8,248 nucleotides of DNA from a bacterium (GTDB lineage Bacteria > Armatimonadota > Fimbriimonadia > Fimbriimonadales > JBAXQP01). Below are positions 1-5,311 of this stretch, in pieces. The translations under genes and the position numbers were made by a program. A model generated the notes under the pieces. The model was not told the origin of the DNA, did not search any database, and saw only the letters and a program-made list of their open reading frames with translations. How positions within the stretch are numbered: the stretch's first letter is position 1; each line of letters starts with the position of its first letter. The stretch covers positions 1 through 8,248 of the forward strand of contig JBAXQP010000116.1 of assembly GCA_037131655.1 (NCBI GenBank). The letters run 5' to 3'.

Positions 1-300
1 GTTTATTACTTAATAGAGCGTGAACGTGAGGCAAGAAGCGATTTGCCGAAGGGGATGATCGAAAACCGTGTCGAATCGGCTCTGGAAGCTGTTAAAAAGA
101 CTGCCTCGTTAAAATTCTTGGATTGCCTGCGAATTTTATCGTGGATTCGGTTGGCTGCAGTGGAACAATTACTAGGGGCGACACCGCAGATGGTAGATCG
201 ATGGGCTGCTTTGGTAGAAATCGGCCCTCAGAATCTGGATGCGATGAATCGTCGCAGGGCAAGTTTTCTCAAGTCAATCTTGTCGAAGTGCAATATTTAG
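1..300 (+). CDS. mcsB: C-terminal end of probable protein arginine kinase McsB (partial, 5' end outside window)
   Basis: The frame is open from the first base and ends in TAG at 298-300, giving the last 99 residues of a longer protein. McsB phosphorylates arginines on misfolded or regulatory proteins so that ClpC-ClpP can degrade them. The visible part matches the helical C-terminal region of McsB in layout: a charged helix (LIEREREARSDL), an ENRVESALEAVKKTAS segment where McsB has its 'edr..r..GiL..a....s' stretch, LRILSWIRLAA where it has 'lLSdvRLg', then LVEIGPQNLD where it has 'll...qPahLq', and a final arginine-rich helix (RRRASFLKSIL). The catalytic kinase domain is outside the window, so activity cannot be judged. 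Position directly before clpC on the same strand is the classical mcsB-clpC order and is a large part of the argument. A TTG at 43 and an ATG at 55 could be read as starts, but nothing favours them over an open upstream frame. The RDxxRA motif of Bacillus McsB is not clear (MNRRRA instead). Alternative: an unrelated helical protein. Confidence 0.6.
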   Translation, partial: VYYLIEREREARSDLPKGMIENRVESALEAVKKTASLKFLDCLRILSWIRLAAVEQLLGATPQMVDRWAALVEIGPQNLDAMNRRRASFLKSILSKCNI

Positions 301-435
301 TGTGTATTACACATGCATTTTAAAGATTAGGCCTTTTAGACTAGGTGACGGATGGAACAATGATCAAGTATCTCCGTCATTTAATATAGATAAGGATATC
401 AAGTTGGCGAATTTTAGCTTGTATAGAGGCTGAAG

Positions 436-452
436 TGTCAACAATGGTAAAC
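436..452 (+). promoter_or_regulatory. Degenerate CtsR-box-like heptad repeat upstream of clpC
   Basis: TGTCAAC-AAT-GGTAAAC has the architecture of the CtsR operator, a direct repeat of the heptad (A/G)GTCAAA with a 3-base NAN spacer. Each half matches 5 of 7 positions and the spacer fits. It starts 8 bases after a TATAGA hexamer (422-427), so a promoter there would place the repeat at the transcription start, a typical repressor position. CtsR controls clpC in Firmicutes, which makes the position suggestive. Four mismatches in 14 and no CtsR gene in view keep this tentative. Confidence 0.25.
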
Positions 453-486
453 TTACTGTGTTCAAACTGCATTCACCGGGAACTTT

Positions 487-502
487 GAGAGACTATTCTC
501 TC
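487..502 (+). promoter_or_regulatory. Hairpin 1 in the clpC leader
   Basis: GAGAGA-CTAT-TCTCTC is a perfect 6-bp stem with a 4-base loop, about 100 bases before the clpC start. There is no U-tract after it, so it is not an intrinsic terminator. It could be an operator dyad or an RNA stem in the leader; the sequence alone does not decide. Confidence 0.35.
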
Positions 503-525
503 GTTCCGAAAAGTGGATAGCAGAC

Positions 526-541
526 AAGCGCAAAAGCGCTT
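526..541 (+). promoter_or_regulatory. Hairpin 2 in the clpC leader, with an alternative pairing partner
   Basis: AAGCGC-AAAA-GCGCTT is a perfect, GC-rich 6-bp stem with an AAAA loop. The left arm as CAAGCG (525-530) can instead pair with CGCTTG at 552-557, so two mutually exclusive folds are possible just ahead of the ribosome binding site at 583-592. There is no U-tract for termination. This could be a post-transcriptional switch or mRNA stabiliser for clpC; function is inference. Confidence 0.35.
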
Positions 542-582
542 ATTGAGCTTTCGCTTGGCTAGTAAATGAAATCTAGCAAGGC

Positions 583-592
583 GGAAGGGGGG
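583..592 (+). promoter_or_regulatory. Ribosome binding site that sets the clpC start at 602
   Basis: GGAAGGGGGG lies 9 bases before ATG 602. An in-frame ATG at 566 exists, but this purine-rich site would then fall inside the coding region, and the 12 extra residues (MKSSKAEGGLFI) have no place in the ClpC family, whose members begin at about M-x-x-R-F-T-E-R-A. Confidence 0.8.
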
Positions 593-601
593 TTATTCAT
601 T

Positions 602-3097
602 ATGTGGCAACGGTTTACAGAACGAGCCAGAAAAGTTGTATTTTATGCACAGGAAGAAGCCCAGCGATTTGGCGAAGGCTATGTGAGCACTGAGCACCTA
701 TTGCTTGGACTCGTACGTGAGCCTGACAGTGTGGCAGCTCGGGTGCTGGATCGCATGGGAGTAAGTCTGAATCGTGTACGCGCTGAAATCGAACGACAGC
801 TTCCACGTGGGGAAGCTCGTCCGGGACAAGAGATGCAGCTGACCCCGCGTGCCAAGCGGGTTATTGACTTAGCATATGATGAAGCTAGGCAGCTTAACAA
901 TAACTATATCGGAACTGAGCACTTGCTCCTTGGACTTATCCGTGAAGGTGAAGGCCTGGCAGGACGCGTGCTTGGCAAACTAGGTGTCGATCTAGAACGT
1001 ACTCGCCGTGAGGTGATGGCTTTGCAAGATAATGAGACGACTGCGAGTCCAGCTCGACATCGTTCGCGAACTCAAACTCTTGACGAATTCGGCCGTGATT
1101 TGACTGAACTGGCACGATCCGGCAAGCTGGACCCAGTCATTGGGCGGCATAACGAGATCGAACGCGTAATTCAAATTCTTTCAAGACGCACAAAGAACAA
1201 TCCTTGTTTGGTAGGTGAGCCGGGTGTTGGCAAAACCGCTATCGCTGAGGGTTTAGCTCAGCGAATTATACATGGCGAGATTCCTGATGCGTTAAAGGAA
1301 CGGCGAATTGTAGCGCTTGATTTGGCTGCATTGGTTGCCGGTACTAAATATCGAGGCGAATTCGAAGAGCGTATGAAGCGTGTGATGGACGAAGTCCGGA
1401 AAGCTTCCGGTGAAGTGATCCTCTTTATCGACGAGCTACACACGCTTGTCGGAGCCGGAGCTGCTGAAGGCGCAATTGACGCATCGAACATCATGAAGCC
1501 GGCGCTGGCTCGCGGCGAACTTCAGTGCATTGGCGCAACGACTTTCGATGAGTTTAGAAAATATATCGAGCGAGATGCTGCTCTCGCCCGAAGGTTCCAA
1601 CCTGTTCAAGTTCATGAACCTACTGCCGAGGAGGCTGTTGAAATCCTCAAGGGGCTGCGCGAGCGTTATGAAAGTCATCACCATGTGGAGATAAAAGATA
1701 ATGCTGTCGAGGCCGCAGTAAGTCTATCGTCACGTTATATTACCGATCGTCATCTGCCTGATAAGGCGATTGACCTGATTGATGAAGCGGCATCGCGAGT
1801 GCGATTGCAGTCCAGCCAGCCGCCGCTTGATCTGAGGAAGGCGCGTCTCGAACTTAGCCGTGTTGTGGAAGAACTCGAGCAAGCCAAGCGTAACGAGCAA
1901 ACTGAACGTGTAGAATCCCTTCAAAACAAGGAAACCAAACTTCATGATGAAGTCGAAACGCTTGAGGCGAACTGGATGCAAACACGCGACGAAATCAAAA
2001 AGATTGTTGATGAGGACGAGATTGCGCATATCGTGCAGTCTTGGACCGGTATTCCGGTGTCTCGTCTGGTAGAAGCCGAAACCCAAAAGCTGCTGCGTAT
2101 GGAAGAAGAGCTGCATAAGCGAATCATCGGCCAGCATGTTGCAGTTGAAGCTGTTTCTAGAGCAGTGCGCCGCGCTCGCAGTGGGTTGAAAGATCCTAAG
2201 CGACCGATGGGTAGTTTTATCTTCCTCGGCCCAACTGGTGTCGGTAAAACAGAGATGGCCCGAGCGTTGGCGGCTTTCTTGTTCAGCAATGAAAATAACT
2301 GTGTCAGAATTGACATGAGTGAATACATGGAGCGCTTCGCTGTTTCCCGATTGGTTGGGGCACCTCCTGGATATGTTGGATATGAAGAAGGCGGTCAGCT
2401 TACCGAGGCTGTTAGACGCAATCCGTACAGCGTGGTGCTGCTCGACGAAATCGAGAAAGCCCATCCGGAAGTATTCAACATTCTCTTGCAAGTGATGGAG
2501 GATGGTCGATTGACTGATGCGCAAGGGCGCGTGGTTGATTTCCGCAATACGGTAATCATCATGACCTCCAACGTAGGCGTTCGCCAAATGGGCGATGACG
2601 GCCGCATCGGAATAAGACATTACTCTGAAGACATTACCGACCCGAAAGTCTACGAGTCGATGAAAACTCGCATTATGGACGAGATGAAGAAGCTCTTCCG
2701 ACCCGAGTTCCTCAATCGCGTTGATGAGGTAGTGGTCTTCCACCCGCTGACTCAAGAAGAGATCCTGTCCATCGTAGACTTGATGCTGGGTCGAGTTCAG
2801 GATCAGCTCACAACTCAGAAAATCATGCTCGAAGTGGATACTGCGACCAAGGAAATGCTCGCTAAAGCCGGTTTCGACCCGAACTTCGGCGCAAGGCCTT
2901 TGCGACGCTCAGTCCAACGCTATATCGAGGATCCTCTTGCCGAGGAAATCCTCTTGGGCCGCTTCACTATGGGCGACACCATCGTTGCCAAGCTAGAGAT
3001 CGATGGCAAGATAGTCTTCACCAAAAAAGAAGACAAAGAACCCGCCATCGCCGGTATGAAGCCCTCCGAAGTAAAAGAACGCCCAAGTTCGAGCTAG
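602..3097 (+). CDS. clpC: ATP-dependent Clp protease ATP-binding subunit ClpC
   Basis: An 831-residue class I Clp/Hsp100 AAA+ unfoldase that would feed substrates to ClpP in the cytoplasm. Domains in order: double Clp-N repeat (1-145), with TEHLLLG at 30-36 and again at 105-111. D1 AAA+ has Walker A GEPGVGKT (205-212), pore loop GTKYRGE (Y250), Walker B VILFIDE (272-278) and arginine-finger region ALARRF (327-332). A single ClpC-type coiled-coil middle domain (about 408-465) is shorter than that of ClpB. D2 AAA+ has Walker A GPTGVGKT (543-550), pore loop GYVGYEEGG (590-598), Walker B VVLLDE (611-616), sensor 1 around MTSN (654-657) and sensor 2 GARPLRR (763-769). Glutamates E31 and E106 align with the Bacillus subtilis phosphoarginine-docking residues E32 and E106, fitting the McsB-like neighbour. 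The ClpP-docking loop (about 667-677) reads IGI at 669-671 where most Clp ATPases have (V/I/L)GF. The last 25 residues are a polar, probably disordered tail. The start at 602 is chosen from its ribosome binding site and family N-terminus; 566 is the alternative. Confidence 0.97.
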   Translation: MWQRFTERARKVVFYAQEEAQRFGEGYVSTEHLLLGLVREPDSVAARVLDRMGVSLNRVRAEIERQLPRGEARPGQEMQLTPRAKRVIDLAYDEARQLNNNYIGTEHLLLGLIREGEGLAGRVLGKLGVDLERTRREVMALQDNETTASPARHRSRTQTLDEFGRDLTELARSGKLDPVIGRHNEIERVIQILSRRTKNNPCLVGEPGVGKTAIAEGLAQRIIHGEIPDALKERRIVALDLAALVAGTKYRGEFEERMKRVMDEVRKASGEVILFIDELHTLVGAGAAEGAIDASNIMKPALARGELQCIGATTFDEFRKYIERDAALARRFQPVQVHEPTAEEAVEILKGLRERYESHHHVEIKDNAVEAAVSLSSRYITDRHLPDKAIDLIDEAASRVRLQSSQPPLDLRKARLELSRVVEELEQAKRNEQTERVESLQNKETKLHDEVETLEANWMQTRDEIKKIVDEDEIAHIVQSWTGIPVSRLVEAETQKLLRMEEELHKRIIGQHVAVEAVSRAVRRARSGLKDPKRPMGSFIFLGPTGVGKTEMARALAAFLFSNENNCVRIDMSEYMERFAVSRLVGAPPGYVGYEEGGQLTEAVRRNPYSVVLLDEIEKAHPEVFNILLQVMEDGRLTDAQGRVVDFRNTVIIMTSNVGVRQMGDDGRIGIRHYSEDITDPKVYESMKTRIMDEMKKLFRPEFLNRVDEVVVFHPLTQEEILSIVDLMLGRVQDQLTTQKIMLEVDTATKEMLAKAGFDPNFGARPLRRSVQRYIEDPLAEEILLGRFTMGDTIVAKLEIDGKIVFTKKEDKEPAIAGMKPSEVKERPSSS

Positions 3098-3108
3098 TTA
3101 AAAGAACC

Positions 3109-3141
3109 AAAGCCCCCCGGCATTTGCCAGGGGGCTTTTTT
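3109..3141 (+). terminator. Rho-independent terminator of clpC, probably shared with the convergent gene
   Basis: AAAGCCCCC (3109-3117) pairs with GGGGGCTTT (3130-3138), with an inner GGC-ATTT-GCC stem (3119-3128) separated by a C/A mismatch, followed by a run of Ts to 3141. It lies 11 bases after the clpC stop and 6 bases before the stop of the minus-strand amidohydrolase gene. Read on the minus strand the stem is followed by CTTTGGTTCTTTT, a poorer U-tract, so it is strong for clpC and possibly weaker for the opposing transcript. Confidence 0.9.
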
Positions 3142-3147
3142 AGTTTG

Positions 3148-4386
3148 TTAAAACCCCAACTTGTACAATTCGTTCGGGTTGTCCCATAGCCACTTTTTGG
3201 CGATAGTTATTGCCTGGGATTCTGTCATGTGGTTGGCGGCTACTCTTCCAGCCAATACTCCTGCGATGTTGTCTCGGGCAATGGATAAGTGGCCATAGAC
3301 TTTTTCTACGGCAGAGGGGAGGTAGTCGCCGCCGAAGCCTAGGATTTTATTAACGGGGACGGTGTCGATGATTTCGTCCAGGGCTTCGAAGGTGGCTTTT
3401 TTGGAGATGATGTGAGCCCAGCAGAGGTTCAGCCAGACGTTGGGGAAGCTTTTACCCAGCATGATGGTCTCCCTAATCCACGGATAACCCAGATGGAAGA
3501 TATCGAATTTGACGTTGGGATGTCTTTGGAGCATGGGAATCATGTGCAAGGGGTCGAGATTACGGAAGTCGCCCCAGTATCCTGTATGAACGGCTACTGG
3601 CAAATCAATTTGCCCGCAATATTTAATCATCTCGTCGATGATATAGCTTCGAAGGGTGATGCCTTCTGCCTTTCCTCCGTTGAAGAGGATGTTATTGAAT
3701 ATGCGAATCGCCTCTTGCCGATCGGGGGCTTCGAAAGGATTCGAAACCATCTTCATCCCCACTGCGCCTTCGGCTTTTTTAGTCTTAATATAGTTACGGC
3801 CGACATCGAGGTAATCATCGAGGGATCGAATGCAGGCATCCTGATCAAACACAGGATGCAGCAACCAGTTCAAGTTTTGATGATCCCAAATCTGAGGCAT
3901 CGACACTAATCCGGTAAGGAGCGGCGTATCGCTGATGACCTTCGGATCATCGCACATGGTAAGGCTGGTGCGGATATTGCATGCTTTACGCAGCACTCGC
4001 TCATAAATGCCAGGCGTGTTGGCTTTCTTCATCGCATCAGTGATGGCTTGATAAGTGTTTTTATTAATATCATCCGCGCCATAGAACTTGCTAGCCGCAA
4101 TCAACGACGCCTGGGCATAAGAGGTATAGCGGAAATTCTCCCAATAAGGCTCGAAAATACTCCATCGGTAATCCAGAGGGATGTTTTGGTTGAAGAGGGC
4201 TTTACGGTTCTCTTCATTTATTCCCGCCACACCCATATCACCACCGGTATAGTGGCTAAAAAGGTTAAACACATCCACTTCGGAGCCCGTCCGTTTATTC
4301 TCCGGCCCAAGGTGCTCATGACAATCAATTATCTCAAACGCCTCAATTTCAGTTAGAAGGCTTTTTTTAATGCTATCCAAAGACAT
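3148..4386 (-). CDS. Amidohydrolase-superfamily protein, substrate unknown
   Basis: A 412-residue protein with the marks of a metal-dependent TIM-barrel hydrolase of the amidohydrolase-related (PF04909-like) type. IIDCHEHL gives the HxH metal pair (H23, H25) at the end of strand 1. GMKMVSNPF (210-218) contains candidate lysines, AVHTGYWGD supplies H267, FDIFHLGYPW supplies H298, and FGGDYLP supplies the late aspartate D354. These occur in the expected order for the fold. No signal peptide is seen, so it should act in the cytoplasm. Start: ATG at 4386 has AAAGGAAA (plus-strand 4391-4398) 4 bases upstream and leads quickly into the HxH strand, as usual. It is divergent from the prepilin-like gene and lies on the same strand as the GH38 enzyme further right, so a sugar or uronate-related substrate is possible. 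Uronate isomerases belong to the same superfamily, but specific UxaC motifs are not evident. The reaction cannot be named from sequence. Confidence 0.85.
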   Translation of the reverse strand: MSLDSIKKSLLTEIEAFEIIDCHEHLGPENKRTGSEVDVFNLFSHYTGGDMGVAGINEENRKALFNQNIPLDYRWSIFEPYWENFRYTSYAQASLIAASKFYGADDINKNTYQAITDAMKKANTPGIYERVLRKACNIRTSLTMCDDPKVISDTPLLTGLVSMPQIWDHQNLNWLLHPVFDQDACIRSLDDYLDVGRNYIKTKKAEGAVGMKMVSNPFEAPDRQEAIRIFNNILFNGGKAEGITLRSYIIDEMIKYCGQIDLPVAVHTGYWGDFRNLDPLHMIPMLQRHPNVKFDIFHLGYPWIRETIMLGKSFPNVWLNLCWAHIISKKATFEALDEIIDTVPVNKILGFGGDYLPSAVEKVYGHLSIARDNIAGVLAGRVAANHMTESQAITIAKKWLWDNPNELYKLGF

Positions 4387-4422
4387 TGATTTTCCTTTCG
4401 TGAAAACGCTCCGATTCTCTCT

Positions 4423-4441
4423 TGTGGTTAGCTATACCACA
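4423..4441. promoter_or_regulatory. Perfect operator-like palindrome in the divergent intergenic region
   Basis: TGTGGT-N7-ACCACA is a perfect 6-bp inverted repeat, 19 bases overall, lying 37 bases upstream of the amidohydrolase start. On the minus strand it contains TGGTATAGC, which resembles an extended -10 (TGn plus TATAGC), so a protein bound here would cover the amidohydrolase promoter. No clear -35 is visible. Size and symmetry fit a dimeric helix-turn-helix repressor site; the regulator is unknown. Confidence 0.4.
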
Positions 4442-4463
4442 TTCATAGACGTTGGGGGTGTAA

Positions 4464-4479
4464 AATAGTAGGAACTATT
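4464..4479 (+). promoter_or_regulatory. Small hairpin ahead of the prepilin-like gene
   Basis: AATAGT-AGGA-ACTATT is a perfect 6-bp inverted repeat with a 4-base loop that exposes AGGA. It overlaps a possible -10 (TAAAAT, 4461-4466) and ends 7 bases before the gene's ribosome binding site (GAGGAG, 4487-4492). It may be an operator or a short leader stem. Confidence 0.3.
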
Positions 4480-4500
4480 GGGTTTTGAGGAGATAGCTTG

Positions 4501-5283
4501 GTGTTGAGGCGCGTTGGTTTCACTTTGATAGAGTTATTGGTAGTGATTGCTATTATTGTTGTACTTGCTGCTATCCTTTTCCCTGTATTTGCTGCGGCGC
4601 GTGAGAAGTCACGTACGATATCATGCACCTCTAATATGAGACAACTTGGAATCGCGGTGATGGCTTACGTTCAAGATAATTCATCGGCCTACCCACCCTC
4701 GACTAACTATGCGACTCCAACAGGTTCCCCTTCACGAGTTTGGATGGCTTTGGTTGAAACATATGTTAAGAATGAAGGCGTTTTTATGTGCCCCAGCGCA
4801 AAACAACCGTCATTTCAGCGGACATGGTCTCAAAGAGGTTACCTCTCGGTCGGCTATACATCACAAACGGCATTCGATCCGACATCTGTAGAAGGGTTTC
4901 CAACAGTTCTGCGTGAGGCAGCGCTGTTATTTCCCACCAATACTCCGCTTTTTGCCGACACACCAAATGCTCCAGCGGGGCAAGCGATGGGCAAATATCG
5001 AGGCTATGTATTCGATCCATGTTCGGGCAACCTGTCAAACGCTGATCAGAGTTTGATCCCTCCACTTACAGGTGATACAGATATTGTTGCAGCCAACCCG
5101 AACCTAACCCCCGGTCAGCTCAAACCTATCTTCGCTAGACACCACTCCGACAAATGTGGAAACGGACGCGTTCAACTCATCCTAGCAGACGGACATGCCC
5201 AAAGTTATACTGCCAACTCAATCAACGCAATGGACAAAGGGGCAAACCTCATATGGCGCTTCCGAGGCCTTTGCCCTTACTAA
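4501..5283 (+). CDS. Prepilin-like protein with N-terminal methylation motif and H-X-DG C-terminal motif
   Basis: A 260-residue type II/IV pseudopilin-like protein. The short basic leader MLRRVG is followed by F-T-L-I-E, the prepilin peptidase site: cleavage between G6 and F7, N-methylation of F7, and glutamate at mature position 5. A hydrophobic helix (7-29) runs into FPVFAAAREKSR, then SCTSNMRQLG, the pattern of the abundant pilin-like proteins of Armatimonadota and Planctomycetes. Near the end, RHH (213-215) and LADGHA (228-233) form the 'prepilin-type processing-associated H-X9-DG' motif, here with a longer spacing. The mature protein should be held in the membrane or assembled outside it. 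It has five cysteines, all after the helix. Three tandem possible starts exist (TTG 4498, GTG 4501, TTG 4504); GTG 4501 is chosen because GAGGAG (4487-4492) lies 8 bases upstream. It is divergent from the amidohydrolase and convergent with the mannosidase. Such proteins are often present in many copies per genome, so a specific role cannot be given. Confidence 0.9.
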   Translation: MLRRVGFTLIELLVVIAIIVVLAAILFPVFAAAREKSRTISCTSNMRQLGIAVMAYVQDNSSAYPPSTNYATPTGSPSRVWMALVETYVKNEGVFMCPSAKQPSFQRTWSQRGYLSVGYTSQTAFDPTSVEGFPTVLREAALLFPTNTPLFADTPNAPAGQAMGKYRGYVFDPCSGNLSNADQSLIPPLTGDTDIVAANPNLTPGQLKPIFARHHSDKCGNGRVQLILADGHAQSYTANSINAMDKGANLIWRFRGLCPY

Positions 5284-5311
5284 AAAGCCCCTATCCCCCG
5301 ATTTCAAAGGC
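5267..5311. repeat. Inverted repeat spanning two convergent gene ends
   Basis: GCCTTTG (5267-5273) and CAAAGGC (5305-5311) are perfect 7-base inverted arms with a 31-base loop, located inside the final codons of the prepilin-like gene and the opposing mannosidase gene. The stop codons are only 7 bases apart. Neither strand shows a compact stem with a U-tract, although the minus strand has GGGGCTTTTTA just after the mannosidase stop. The arms may be chance or a weak 3'-end structure. Confidence 0.3.

Larger units (their letters stand above)
301..601 (+). other. Non-coding clpC upstream region with several short inverted repeats
   Basis: These 301 bases between the mcsB-like stop and the clpC start contain no convincing gene. 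They hold a 5-bp inverted repeat right after the stop (TGTGT-ATT-ACACA, 301-313), a 7-bp inverted repeat with a 20-base loop (346-379), a CtsR-box-like direct repeat (436-452), and two tight perfect hairpins (487-502 and 526-541). Two TATAGA hexamers (385-390 and 422-427) could be -10 elements, but neither has a good -35 at 16-18 bases, so no promoter is called. I found no CIRCE element and no strong terminator. The length and structure suggest that clpC can be transcribed or regulated apart from mcsB, but this is inference. Confidence 0.55.

Noticed and set aside
385..427. Two TATAGA hexamers (385-390, 422-427) as clpC -10 elements
   Set aside because: Neither has a convincing -35 at the right distance (TTGGCG at 404-409 is only 12 bases from the second), so I do not call a promoter.
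566..601. In-frame upstream ATG giving clpC 12 extra residues
   Set aside because: The extension includes the ribosome binding site of ATG 602 and does not match ClpC N-termini.
301..601. CIRCE element (HrcA operator) before clpC
   Set aside because: No TTAGCACTC-N9-GAGTGCTAA or close variant is present in this region.
1730..2755. A 341-codon open frame on the minus strand inside clpC
   Set aside because: It is fully antisense to the conserved AAA+ coding sequence, has no family motifs and no credible ribosome binding site; it follows from codon bias in clpC.
3412..3909. A 165-codon plus-strand frame inside the amidohydrolase gene
   Set aside because: It mirrors the minus-strand coding sequence; the minus strand has the HxH and other metal-site motifs in order, while this frame has no recognisable domain.
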